Positions 21,009-29,161 of a DNA stretch of 64,000 nucleotides are shown here, piece after piece. The stretch is from Pokkaliibacter plantistimulans (GTDB lineage: Bacteria > Pseudomonadota > Gammaproteobacteria > Pseudomonadales > Balneatricaceae): the NCBI RefSeq assembly GCF_046844695.1, contig NZ_CP177354.1, forward strand, positions 868,001 to 932,000. The letters are read 5' to 3'. Positions within the stretch are counted from its first letter, which is position 1. Every line of letters starts with the position of its first letter. The notes under the pieces are model-generated. The model made no database searches. It was given only the letters and a program-made list of their open reading frames with translations, and was not told the DNA's origin. The translations under genes and the position numbers were made by a program.

Positions 21009-21956
21009 TCAGGAATCATGGCCGATTCTGTGTGCTGTGGACTTTGATGCCATGGAATAGAGCGAGGCTTCAAAACACTGGAATACCACCTTACGCAGCC
21101 AGGTATGGCTGACATCATCGTGGTACTTGGGGTGCCACAGTAGCCAGTAGCGATGAGTGGGGCAGGGCAGATCGAAAGGGCGATAGGTAATGGCATAGTC
21201 TGCCTGCATATTGCGGGCGATGTGCTCAGGGATGATCAGCAACAGCTCACTGCGGCTGATGATACGCAGTGCCGAGGTAAAGAAGGGGACATGCAGACGG
21301 ATACGGCGTGGCTGGCCCAGCTCTGCCAGAGCCAGATCGACAAAGCTGTCCTTGTCGCCACCCCCACTCAGGGACAGATGCTCACAGGCCAGCAGATCAT
21401 CGACCGTCAACCGCTGCTGCTGCGCCAGTGGGTGGTCCTGCCGCATGACACACACCGGCCCGTCTTCACCGAGTGCCAGCCCTTCTAGCCCCGGCGGAAT
21501 GGCCTCCAGCATGGTCGCCACCAGCTCCAGTGGCAGGTCGGCCAGTTGTGACAGCTGCTGGGGCAGCCACAGCTGATAAGTCAGTTGCAGTTGCGGTGCC
21601 GCACCGGCCAGCGTGCTGACAATATCGGGCAGGATGTAATGGGCAGCATAGTCTGATGACGCCATGCGGACGTGGCCCTGCCACTGTTGCGGATCAAACT
21701 GCTGCGGGCTGAACAGCGCATCGCATTGCTGCAGCAACGGACGCAGTTGTGCCTGCAAGGCCAGGGCACGGGGTGTCGGTAGCAGGCGGTTGCCATCACG
21801 CACCAGCAACGGGTCTGCCAGCGCCTGACGCAACTGCAGCAGCTGGCGGCTGACGGCCGACTGGGTCAGGCAGAGCCGCTCTGCCGCGCGGGTGACATGC
21901 TGTTCTTCCAGCAAGACTGCCAGAGTGCGCAACAGATTGAGATTGGCAGGGAGCAT
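21009..21956 (-). CDS. LysR-type transcriptional regulator
   Basis: A DNA-binding regulator of about 315 residues: an N-terminal winged helix (LNLLRTLAVLLEEQHVTRAAERLCLTQS... near residues 6-65) and a periplasmic-binding-protein-like effector domain. The start at 21956 (MLPANLNLL) is preceded by AGGA; an in-frame start at 21986 is possible. It diverges from the nitrate-type ABC operon and lies upstream of the exporter on the same strand, so either could be its target. The perfect inverted repeat at 22108-22128 in the divergent interval is a candidate operator. The effector is unknown. Confidence 0.85.
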   Translation of the reverse strand: MLPANLNLLRTLAVLLEEQHVTRAAERLCLTQSAVSRQLLQLRQALADPLLVRDGNRLLPTPRALALQAQLRPLLQQCDALFSPQQFDPQQWQGHVRMASSDYAAHYILPDIVSTLAGAAPQLQLTYQLWLPQQLSQLADLPLELVATMLEAIPPGLEGLALGEDGPVCVMRQDHPLAQQQRLTVDDLLACEHLSLSGGGDKDSFVDLALAELGQPRRIRLHVPFFTSALRIISRSELLLIIPEHIARNMQADYAITYRPFDLPCPTHRYWLLWHPKYHDDVSHTWLRKVVFQCFEASLYSMASKSTAHRIGHDS

Positions 21957-22107
21957 GGGCAGTCCTGTAACGGCGGGCGGGAGCAATCGGCAGTGTAGCG
22001 GTCGGGTTCGCTGCCGTCATGGTGCATGTGCAAAAAACAGGCACCGAGGGTATCCGGCGTACCGGGTTGGTGCGCCGGTTGCCAGTCTGATTCTGCTGCT
22101 CAGGGCT

Positions 22108-22128
22108 AACCCTATGTTAAATAGGGTT
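22108..22128. promoter_or_regulatory. Inverted repeat, candidate operator
   Basis: AACCCTAT-GTTAA-ATAGGGTT, a perfect 8-bp inverted repeat with a five-base centre. It lies 11 bases before the sigma-54-like motif and about 150 bases before the LysR gene start. It could bind the LysR protein or an activator. Confidence 0.55.
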
Positions 22129-22138
22129 TTCTCATTTA

Positions 22139-22154
22139 TGGCATGGTAAGTGCT
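22139..22154 (+). promoter_or_regulatory. Sigma-54-like promoter of the nrt-type operon
   Basis: TGGCATGGTAAGTGCT fits TGGCAC-N5-TTGCW with the invariant GG (22140-22141) and GC (22152-22153) separated by ten bases. The expected start of transcription is near 22165, giving a leader of about 160 bases. Sigma-54 with NtrC is the usual control for nitrate assimilation genes, which agrees with the genes downstream. Confidence 0.6.
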
Positions 22155-22175
22155 TTTAGCTTCCTCACAGACTGA

Positions 22176-22238
22176 GCCGACAGTGATCGTCGGCAGAGCA
22201 AAGTGAAGAACCCGAAACGTCTGCCCGGCAGCGTTTCG
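22176..22238 (+). promoter_or_regulatory. Leader hairpins upstream of the nrt-type operon
   Basis: Two stems precede the leader terminator: GCCGAC/GTCGGC (22176-22194, apical AGTGATC) and CGAAACG/CGTTTCG (22213-22238, with a GC-rich inner stem). ANTAR antiterminators such as NasR bind paired hairpins with six-base loops having A first and G fourth. The first loop starts A..G but is seven bases by my pairing, so the match is imperfect. Confidence 0.4.
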
Positions 22239-22256
22239 ACAATCTGAGAGCACGGT

Positions 22257-22308
22257 AAAGGCGCCGTTCCACTTCGGAAATATTCCGGAGGGAGCGGCGC
22301 CTTTTTTT
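22257..22308 (+). terminator. Leader terminator (putative attenuator) before the nrt-type operon
   Basis: AAAGGCGCCG (22257-22266) pairs perfectly with CGGCGCCTTT (22295-22304), with an inner stem CTTCGGA/TCCGGAG, and runs into seven T. It ends 18 bases before the first ATG. No rightward gene lies between the speA terminator and this point, so it has nothing upstream to terminate except the operon leader itself. Confidence 0.75.
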
Positions 22309-22326
22309 ATTTCCGAGGGAGCAAAA

Positions 22327-23703
22327 ATGCTGACCAGACGTTCCTTGTGTAACAAAGCCCTGCTGGCGGTGGCCATCGCCTCTTTCTCTTTCAGTGCGCT
22401 GGTGCAGGCCGAAGTGGGCGCACCGGAAAAGGAGGAGCTGAAGTTCGGCTTCATCAAGCTGACCGACATGGCGCCGCTGGCAGTTGCCTATGAAAAAGGC
22501 TACTTCGAGGACGAAGGCCTGTATGTCACGCTGGAAGCGCAGGCCAACTGGAAAGTGCTGCTTGACCGGGTCATCGATGGCGAGCTGGACGGTGCCCACA
22601 TGCTGGCCGGACAGCCGCTGGGGGCGACCATCGGTTTTGGCACCCAGGCGCATATCATCACGGCCTTCAGCATGGACCTGAACGGCAACGGCATCACCGT
22701 TGCCAACGATATCTGGCAGCAGATGAAAGCGAACATTCCTGTCGGTGCTGATGGCAAGCCGGTCCACCCGATCAAGGCCGATGCCCTCAAGCCGGTCATC
22801 GACAAGTACCGTGCCGAAGGCAAACCCTTCAACATGGGCATGGTGTTCCCGGTTTCCACCCATAACTACGAGCTGCGCTACTGGCTGGCCGCGGGCGGCA
22901 TCAACCCCGGTTACTATGCGCCGCTGAAAGGCGACAGCAGTGGCCAGATCAATGCTGACGCGCTGCTGTCCGTTACCCCGCCACCGCAGATGCCTGCCAC
23001 GCTGGAAGCGGGCACCATTTATGGCTACTGCGTCGGTGAGCCATGGAACCAGCAGGCGGTGTTCAAGGGGATCGGCGTCCCCGTCATCACCGACTATGAA
23101 ATCTGGCAGAACAACCCGGAGAAAGTCTTCGGGGTCTCCAGCGACTGGGCAGAGAAGTACCCCAACACCCATATCCATGTCATCAAGGCCCTGATTCGTG
23201 CGGCCAAATGGCTGGATGAAAACAACAACGCCAACCGCAATGAAGCGGTGGATATGCTGTCTCGCCCTGAGTACGTCGGCGCTGACCGCAACGTCATCGC
23301 CAACTCCATGACTGGCACCTTCGAGTACGAAAAAGGCGACAAGCGTGAGATTCCCGACTTCAACGTGTTCTTCCGCCATAACGCTACCTATCCCTATTAC
23401 TCCGATGCCATCTGGTATCTGACGCAGATGCGCCGCTGGGGACAGATCCCCGAGGCCAAGCCTGACAGCTGGTACATGGACACCGCGAAAAAGGTCTACC
23501 GCCCGGATATCTACGCCATTGCTGCCAAAGAGCTGATCGACCAGGGGCTGATGCAGGCGTCCGACTTCCCTGACTTTGGCAAGGAGGACGGCTTCAAGGC
23601 GCCGCAGACCCAGTTCATCGACGGCGTGACCTACGATGGCCACAAACCCAACGACTATCTCAACAAGTTCAAGATCGGCCTGAAAGGCGACGACAAGATC
23701 TGA
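22327..23703 (+). CDS. Nitrate/bicarbonate-type ABC transporter substrate-binding protein (NrtA-like)
   Basis: A 458-residue periplasmic binding protein of the NrtA/CmpA family. A signal peptide (MLTRRSLCNKALLAVAIASF...VQA) ends near residue 27. The mature part has the family features KFGFIKLTDMAPLAVAYEKG, HMLAGQPLGATIGFG, and GYCVGEPWNQQAVFKGIGVP. GAGGGAG lies five bases before the ATG. It is the first gene of a three-gene operon with permease and ATPase. Nitrate or nitrite is the most likely substrate given the sigma-54-like promoter; cyanate or bicarbonate cannot be excluded. No nitrate reductase gene is in the window. Confidence 0.88.
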   Translation: MLTRRSLCNKALLAVAIASFSFSALVQAEVGAPEKEELKFGFIKLTDMAPLAVAYEKGYFEDEGLYVTLEAQANWKVLLDRVIDGELDGAHMLAGQPLGATIGFGTQAHIITAFSMDLNGNGITVANDIWQQMKANIPVGADGKPVHPIKADALKPVIDKYRAEGKPFNMGMVFPVSTHNYELRYWLAAGGINPGYYAPLKGDSSGQINADALLSVTPPPQMPATLEAGTIYGYCVGEPWNQQAVFKGIGVPVITDYEIWQNNPEKVFGVSSDWAEKYPNTHIHVIKALIRAAKWLDENNNANRNEAVDMLSRPEYVGADRNVIANSMTGTFEYEKGDKREIPDFNVFFRHNATYPYYSDAIWYLTQMRRWGQIPEAKPDSWYMDTAKKVYRPDIYAIAAKELIDQGLMQASDFPDFGKEDGFKAPQTQFIDGVTYDGHKPNDYLNKFKIGLKGDDKI

Positions 23704-23752
23704 TCTGCAGCAGGCCGTGCTCCCGACGGGGCACGGTCAGGAGGGTTATCTC

Positions 23753-24736
23753 ATGAACAGCGTCTCTACACTCTTCAACAGCCGTGCCCGCGGCTCCGTG
23801 AACAGCTGGCTGAAGCGTCTGACTCAGGCGCTGGGCATGCCGCTACTGGGGCTGGTGGTGTTTCTGTTCATCTGGCAGACCGGCGCCCAGCATATCGATA
23901 CCTCGCTGGGCAAGTTTCCCGGGCCTGCACAGGTCTATACCCAGGCTCAGTCACTGCTGGCGGAACATCAGCGTGAGCGAGACAAGGAAGCGGATTTCTA
24001 TGCTCGTCAGGAACAGCGCAATGCCGAAAAACTGGCCAAAGACCCTCAGGCTGAGGTGAAGATACGCGAGTACACCGGCAAGCCGACGTTCTTTGATCAG
24101 ATCGGCACCAGTCTGGTGACGGTGCTGTCGGGCTTTATCATTGCCGCGCTGATCGCCATTCCGCTGGGCATCTGCATTGGCCTCAACGCATCGCTCTATG
24201 CGGCACTCAATCCGCTGATCCAGCTGTTCAAACCGGTGTCGCCGCTGGCCTGGCTGCCGCTGGTCACCATGGTGGTCAGTGCGGTGTACACCTCGGCAGA
24301 CCCGCTGTTCGCTAAGTCCTTCCTGACCTCCCTGTTTACCGTGTCGCTGTGCTGCCTGTGGCCGACACTGATCAACACCGCGGTGGGCGTATCGAGCATC
24401 AGCAGTGATCTGCAGAACGTCAGCAAGGTGCTGCGGCTGGGCTGGCTGACCCATGTCCGCAAGATCGTGCTGCCCTCATCAGTGCCGATGATCTTCACCG
24501 GGCTGCGCCTGTCACTGGGGATTGCCTGGATGGTGCTGATTGCCGCCGAAATGCTGGCGCAGAACCCTGGCCTCGGCAAGTTCGTCTGGGATGAGTTCCA
24601 GAACGGCAGTTCCGACTCGCTCGGGCGCATCATGGTGGCGGTGCTGGTGATTGGCCTGATCGGCTTTATGCTCGACCGCGTCATGCTGCTGATCCAGCGC
24701 GCGGTTTCCTGGGACAAAAACGCAATTACCCGCTGA
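23753..24736 (+). CDS. Nitrate-type ABC transporter permease (NrtB-like)
   Basis: A 327-residue integral membrane permease. After a first membrane helix (about 27-45) comes an unusually charged segment (QRERDKEADFYARQEQRN, about residues 74-91) also seen in proteobacterial NrtB relatives, then the BPD_transp_1 domain. The EAA loop region is IAWMVLIAAEMLAQNPGLGK. I start at the ATG at 23753 because AGGAGGG is correctly placed; the frame is open to 23717 without support. It lies 49 bases after the binding protein and 13 before the ATPase. Confidence 0.88.
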   Translation: MNSVSTLFNSRARGSVNSWLKRLTQALGMPLLGLVVFLFIWQTGAQHIDTSLGKFPGPAQVYTQAQSLLAEHQRERDKEADFYARQEQRNAEKLAKDPQAEVKIREYTGKPTFFDQIGTSLVTVLSGFIIAALIAIPLGICIGLNASLYAALNPLIQLFKPVSPLAWLPLVTMVVSAVYTSADPLFAKSFLTSLFTVSLCCLWPTLINTAVGVSSISSDLQNVSKVLRLGWLTHVRKIVLPSSVPMIFTGLRLSLGIAWMVLIAAEMLAQNPGLGKFVWDEFQNGSSDSLGRIMVAVLVIGLIGFMLDRVMLLIQRAVSWDKNAITR

Positions 24737-24749
24737 GGGAGGCAACATC

Positions 24750-25601
24750 ATGGCTGCACATCTTGAACTGACCGGCGTCTCCATCGAGTTCCCCACCGCC
24801 AGGGGCACCTTCAAGGCACTGGACAACGTCAATCTGAAAATTGCCCAGGGCGAGTTTGTTTCGCTGATCGGCCATTCCGGCTGTGGCAAGTCCACCGTAC
24901 TTAATATCGTTGCCGGGTTGCATCAGGCGACCACCGGCGGGGTGGTGCTGGACGGACGGGAAGTCAATGAGCCGGGGCCGGAGCGCGCCGTGGTCTTCCA
25001 GAACCACTCACTGCTGCCGTGGCTGAGCGCGTTTCAGAATGTCGAGCTGGCGGTGCGTCAGGTCTTCAGGGGGCGCAAGAGCAAGGCGGAAATGAAGGAG
25101 TGGATTGAGCACAATCTTGAGCTGGTGCACATGACGCACGCCATGCACAAACGCCCGGACGAGATTTCCGGCGGGATGAAGCAGCGCGTGGGTATTGCCC
25201 GGGCACTGGCGATGGAGCCCAAGGTACTGCTGATGGATGAACCCTTCGGTGCTCTGGATGCCCTGACCCGTGCCCATCTGCAGGACTCGCTGATGGAGAT
25301 CCAGAAGGATCTCAACAACACCGTGATCATGATTACTCACGATGTGGACGAGGCGGTACTGCTGTCAGACCGGATTGTCATGATGACCAATGGCCCGGCA
25401 GCGACCGTCGGTGAGATTCTGCAGGTGGAGCTGGAGCGGCCACGTAATCGTATCGCCCTGGCGGATGACCCACGCTACAACCACTATCGCCATCAGGTGC
25501 TGAGTTTCCTCTATGAGAAGCAGCGCAAGGTGGAGGATATGGACCAGCATCGCTCTGCCCGCAGCAAGAAGGATGTGACAGCGGTCAAGGCACAGGCCTG
25601 A
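24750..25601 (+). CDS. Nitrate-type ABC transporter ATP-binding protein (NrtD-like)
   Basis: A 283-residue ATPase energising the NrtA/B-like importer. Walker A is GHSGCGKST (about 46-54), the signature ISGGMKQRVGIARALAM, Walker B VLLMDEPFGALDALTR, and the switch His is in MITHDVD. It is of the NrtD/CmpD/TauB type without a C-terminal NrtA-like domain. The C-terminal tail (MDQHRSARSKKDVTAVKAQA) is charged and unremarkable. It is the last gene of the operon. Confidence 0.9.
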   Translation: MAAHLELTGVSIEFPTARGTFKALDNVNLKIAQGEFVSLIGHSGCGKSTVLNIVAGLHQATTGGVVLDGREVNEPGPERAVVFQNHSLLPWLSAFQNVELAVRQVFRGRKSKAEMKEWIEHNLELVHMTHAMHKRPDEISGGMKQRVGIARALAMEPKVLLMDEPFGALDALTRAHLQDSLMEIQKDLNNTVIMITHDVDEAVLLSDRIVMMTNGPAATVGEILQVELERPRNRIALADDPRYNHYRHQVLSFLYEKQRKVEDMDQHRSARSKKDVTAVKAQA

Positions 25602-25669
25602 CGTACAGAGAGAGGCCGTGCACCTGTTTATGGCGGTTGAACAGACGCAGGCAGCGGGCTGTTAGCGGC

Positions 25670-25697
25670 AAAAAAGAGGCCGGAGTTTGCTCCGGCC
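25670..25697 (-). terminator. pobA terminator (leftward)
   Basis: Stem GGCCGGAG/CTCCGGCC (25678-25685 / 25690-25697) with a four-base loop. Read leftward it is followed within two bases by six T. It therefore terminates pobA rather than the rightward ABC operon. Confidence 0.8.
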
Positions 25698-25775
25698 AAG
25701 GTGTGAAAAACCTGTCAGTGTGAAACACGTGCACAACGCGGTATTCGGCAACGCAGATAGATTTTCAACGACCTG

Positions 25776-26981
25776 TTAGTCCTCGAAAGGCAGACCGACA
25801 TAGTTCTCTGCCAGCGAGCGGCGGGCGGATTCGGAGCTGAACACCAGATCCAGTTCAGCCTGCTGGATGCGACGGTCGAAGGCATCGTGCTGCGGGAATT
25901 TATGCAGCAGTGATGACATCCACCAGGAGAAACGCTCCGCCTTCCAGACCCGGCGCAGGCAGTTGGCAGAGTAGTGATCAATGCCGATGCTGCTGCGGTC
26001 CTTATAGAATTCGGTCAGGGCGCGGTACAGATAGCGCACGTCGGAGGCCGCCAGATTCAGGCCCTTGGCACCGGTGGGCGGCACGATGTGGGCCGCATCC
26101 CCGGCGAGGAACAACCGGCCAAAACGCATGGGTTCGGCAACAAAGCTGCGCAGCGGGGCGATACTTTTTTCCACCAGCGGCCCGCGCTGCAGGGTTTCAC
26201 CGGCCTTGACGCCGAGACGGATTTCCAGCTCATCCCAGATCTGCTCATCGCTCCAGTTATCCAGATCATCCAGCGGCGCCTGAATGTAATAACGGCTCAG
26301 GGTGTGCGAGCGCATGCTGGCCAGGGCAAAGCCACGATCATGGTTGGCGTAGATCAGCTCGTGGGATACCGGCGGCACATGGCTGAGAATGCCCAGCCAG
26401 CCAAAGGGATAGACCCGTTCGTAGGTGGTCAGCGCCTGCTGTGGCACGCTCTTGCGGCAGACGCCGTGGAAGCCGTCGCAGCCGGCAATAAAATCACACA
26501 GCACTTCATATTGCTGACCGTCCTTGCGGTAGGTAATGCGCGGCGTGTCGCTGTCGAAATCATGTACCGCCACGTCATCCGCTTCAAAGACGATGCTGGC
26601 ACCCAGTTCCAGCCGGGCGTTGATCAGATCACGGGTGACTTCGGTCTGGCCATAGACCATCACCGATTTGCCGGTCAGTCCTTTCAGATCAATGCGATGG
26701 CGTTCACCATTAAGACTCAGCTCGAAACCGTCGTGCGGCAGACCTTCCTGATTCATGCGCTGGTCAACGCGGGCTTCCCGCAGCAGTTCAACCGTGCCGC
26801 TTTCCAGCACACCGGCGCGAATGCGGGCTTCCACATAATCGCGGCTGCGCTGTTCAATGATGATGGCGTCAATGCCCTGCCAGTGCAGCAGCTGCGCCAG
26901 CAGCAGGCCGGAAGGGCCAGAGCCGATGATGCCAACCTGAGTACGCTGGGTAGTGGACGAAGTGGGGGTATGCAAACTCAT
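25776..26981 (-). CDS. pobA: 4-Hydroxybenzoate 3-monooxygenase PobA
   Basis: FAD- and NADPH-dependent hydroxylase that turns 4-hydroxybenzoate into protocatechuate. In its 401 residues the FAD motif GSGPSGLLLAQLLHWQGID is near residue 20, FIAGCDGFHGVCRKSVP near 165, and FLAGDAAHIVPPTGAKGLNL near 290, all as in P. fluorescens PobA, including the YGQTEVTRDLI segment and the VGLPFED end. An N-terminal extension of about 14 residues (MSLHTPTSSTTQRT) precedes the usual start. It diverges from the AraC-type gene pobR. Its product is the substrate of pcaHG in this window. Confidence 0.96.
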   Translation of the reverse strand: MSLHTPTSSTTQRTQVGIIGSGPSGLLLAQLLHWQGIDAIIIEQRSRDYVEARIRAGVLESGTVELLREARVDQRMNQEGLPHDGFELSLNGERHRIDLKGLTGKSVMVYGQTEVTRDLINARLELGASIVFEADDVAVHDFDSDTPRITYRKDGQQYEVLCDFIAGCDGFHGVCRKSVPQQALTTYERVYPFGWLGILSHVPPVSHELIYANHDRGFALASMRSHTLSRYYIQAPLDDLDNWSDEQIWDELEIRLGVKAGETLQRGPLVEKSIAPLRSFVAEPMRFGRLFLAGDAAHIVPPTGAKGLNLAASDVRYLYRALTEFYKDRSSIGIDHYSANCLRRVWKAERFSWWMSSLLHKFPQHDAFDRRIQQAELDLVFSSESARRSLAENYVGLPFED

Positions 26982-27137
26982 GATTCATATCCTCGGCTGA
27001 CCCGGCTACGTGGCCCGGTCATTGTTAGAGTTGTTCTGAGGTTGCTCATTACCCTAGCGATGACCCATGCGGATTCAAATGGACAGAGCTGACCAGTATT
27101 TGTATTTTTCGAACATTGTGAATCACGCTGACCCGAT

Positions 27138-27145
27138 AACAACAA
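27138..27145 (+). promoter_or_regulatory. A-rich Hfq/Crc-type motif before pobR
   Basis: AACAACAA lies directly ahead of the pobR ribosome binding region (GAGCGGGAG). It matches AANAANAA, the catabolite-activity motif bound by Hfq with Crc to block translation in Pseudomonas. Confidence 0.55.
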
Positions 27146-27161
27146 GAGCGGGAGCCACCCT

Positions 27162-28106
27162 ATGTCGATGGAAGACTGGCTGCGAAATGTGCCCAGTTAT
27201 GCGCTATATGGCGAGGAAATTGATGAAATTATCCCCGAACGCATGCATTGCGAGTCGATTGCCGAGCGCAGCGAGCTGTACGAGTGGGAAATTCGCCCTC
27301 ACCGTCATGAAGTTTTTTTTCAAATTCTGTACGTGGAACAGGGGCAGGGGGTAGCTCTGGTGGATCAGCAGCGGTTTGATCTGACGGGGCCCTGCGCGCT
27401 GTGGATTCCGCCGTTACTGACCCATGGTTTTCAGTTCAGTCAGGGCATCAGGGGTTACGTACTGACCATTGAAGATGGCCTGCTGCCAAGTCTGCTGGGC
27501 GAGTCGCTGCTGCAGTCCACCCTGGCCTATCCGCAGCGTCTGCTGTTTGCCGTCGACGAGGCGGAGTATCAGCATTTCCATCAGGTGATGGCCGCCATTC
27601 TGCTGGAATACAAACACTCCTCCTGGGGACGGCTGCAGGCGTTGCATGCCAACCTGTCACTGCTGCTGGTGCATCTGGGCCGGGCGCTGATGCAGCAGCA
27701 GGACACCCTGACTGTCACTCAGGACAATCGGGCCGGGCGTCATGTGCGCAAATATCTGGCACTGGTGGACCGGCATTATCGCCAGCACCGGCCGGTGCAG
27801 TTCTATGCCGAGCGACTGGGGATCACCCCGACCCAGCTCAACCGGGTCTGCCAGCAGGTGCTGGGGAAGACCGCTCTGACGGTCATTCATCAGCGGCTGT
27901 TGCTGGAAGGCAAGCGTGATCTGCTGTATGCCAACCTGAGTATCAACGAGGTGGCGCAGTCACTGGGTTTTGCCGATCAGGCCTACTTTTCGCGGTTCTT
28001 TACCCGGCACAGCGGTACGACACCCAGTGAGTTTCGTCAGCAGGCACGGCAGCAGTTGGTCAGCGGTCGGGCGACGCCGCTACAGCGAAATGCAGATATT
28101 GTCTGA
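27162..28106 (+). CDS. pobR: AraC-family regulator PobR
   Basis: A 314-residue activator: an N-terminal cupin-like sensing domain (WEIRPHRHEVFFQILYVEQG near residue 43) and a C-terminal pair of helix-turn-helices (about 205-300, with LSINEVAQSLGFADQAYFSRF). It matches the AraC-type PobR/PobC that activates pobA when 4-hydroxybenzoate is present, and lies divergently next to pobA. The ATG at 27162 follows GGGAG by about seven bases. An A-rich Hfq/Crc motif just upstream suggests that its translation is held down when preferred carbon sources are available. Confidence 0.9.
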   Translation: MSMEDWLRNVPSYALYGEEIDEIIPERMHCESIAERSELYEWEIRPHRHEVFFQILYVEQGQGVALVDQQRFDLTGPCALWIPPLLTHGFQFSQGIRGYVLTIEDGLLPSLLGESLLQSTLAYPQRLLFAVDEAEYQHFHQVMAAILLEYKHSSWGRLQALHANLSLLLVHLGRALMQQQDTLTVTQDNRAGRHVRKYLALVDRHYRQHRPVQFYAERLGITPTQLNRVCQQVLGKTALTVIHQRLLLEGKRDLLYANLSINEVAQSLGFADQAYFSRFFTRHSGTTPSEFRQQARQQLVSGRATPLQRNADIV

Positions 28107-28110
28107 ATTG

Positions 28111-28142
28111 TTCGCATGGCGTATAAGTGTCCGCCATGCGAA
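28111..28142. repeat. 11-bp inverted repeat between pobR and pcaR
   Basis: TTCGCATGGCG (28111-28121) and its exact complement (28132-28142) around a ten-base centre, five bases after the pobR stop. There is no T-run, so it is a poor intrinsic terminator. Each arm reads TTCG-N5-CG, the spacing seen in the candidate PcaR operator at 30756-30770, so binding by PcaR is another possibility. Confidence 0.6.
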
Positions 28143-28198
28143 TTGTGTCGAGGGCTGGATGCCGTAGCCGCTCATACCGGTTGCGGCACAACGGCAGG

Positions 28199-29008
28199 TC
28201 AGTTGAGGTACTGCGACATTTCTTTGATGCGCGCCTGCAGATAGGGCAGAAACTCGCGGGTCAGGGTATCGATACTGATGCGGGCGGCGTTGGTGCTGAC
28301 GTTCAGTGCGCCGACCAGTTTGCCCTTGTTGTCGAAGACCGGCAGCGCCAGTGAACGCAGGGCCGAGTCCAGCTCCTGATCGACAATGCAGTACCCCTGC
28401 AGGCGGACCTGCTGGATCAGCTGCCTGAGGATGGTTTTGTCGGTGATGGTCTTGTCGGTATAACGCACCGGCTCGATGTGTTCGAGGAAGGCATCCAGCT
28501 GGGCATCGCTTTTCTGCGCCAGCAGTACCCGGCCCATGGAAGTGACGATGGCTGGCAGATGCGTGCCGACCGACAGGGTGATCGACATCAGCCGGTGTTT
28601 GGCGGCGGCCCGCGCAACATAGACCACATCTTCACCGTCCAGCACCCCCAGCGAGCTGGATTCGCCCAGATTCTGCGAAATATTCTCCAGATACTGCTGG
28701 ATCACCGAGTGGAAGTTGTTGGAGGACAGGTAGGCGTACCCCAAAGACAGAATCTTGGGCGTCAGCTCGAAATTACGCTGGTTCTTGCGGACGTAGCCCA
28801 GTGCCTCCAGTGTCAGCAGGAAACGCCGGGCCTTGGCGCGGTTCATGCCGGTGCGGGCGGTGACTTCACTGAGCGTCATCTGCCGGTTGTTCTGGTCAAA
28901 CGCCAGGATGACCTCAAGACCACTGGCCAGGGCGCTGACAAAGTCACGGCTGTCCTCGGTCAGCGTGCTTTCATAGCCATCGTCAAAGGTGCCTGGGGTT
29001 TTGCTCAT
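28199..29008 (-). CDS. pcaR: IclR-family regulator PcaR
   Basis: A 269-residue IclR-type regulator: an N-terminal winged helix (MTLSEVTARTGMNRAKARRF near residue 44) and an effector domain ending in PYLQARIKEMSQYLN. It resembles PcaR of Pseudomonas, which responds to 3-oxoadipate and controls pcaIJ, pcaF and transport genes. I start at the ATG at 29008 (MSKTPGTFDDGYES) after GGAG; the frame is open to 29134 with no family match. It diverges from pcaB, and a candidate operator sits at the pcaI promoter. Confidence 0.87.
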   Translation of the reverse strand: MSKTPGTFDDGYESTLTEDSRDFVSALASGLEVILAFDQNNRQMTLSEVTARTGMNRAKARRFLLTLEALGYVRKNQRNFELTPKILSLGYAYLSSNNFHSVIQQYLENISQNLGESSSLGVLDGEDVVYVARAAAKHRLMSITLSVGTHLPAIVTSMGRVLLAQKSDAQLDAFLEHIEPVRYTDKTITDKTILRQLIQQVRLQGYCIVDQELDSALRSLALPVFDNKGKLVGALNVSTNAARISIDTLTREFLPYLQARIKEMSQYLN

Positions 29009-29161
29009 GGGGGTCTCCACATTACGGCATGGACTGCCAGACATCGCGGCAGTGAACTGAACTTTACCGATTGAAACGGTCTGGATTCTACACAAATAAA
29101 ATTCGCCAACGATAGACCTTTGCTTGTGGCGCACCGTTTACCTTCAGATGGATGACAGTCT

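Noticed and set aside
22165..23643. A 492-codon leftward open frame opposite the nrtA-like gene.
   Set aside because: It is the complement of a GC-rich coding gene with a clear signal peptide, family motifs and ribosome binding site; the leftward translation is low-complexity and matches nothing.
25974..27092. A 372-codon rightward open frame opposite pobA.
   Set aside because: pobA is certain, and the opposing frame runs through its whole length without a ribosome binding site or recognisable domain.
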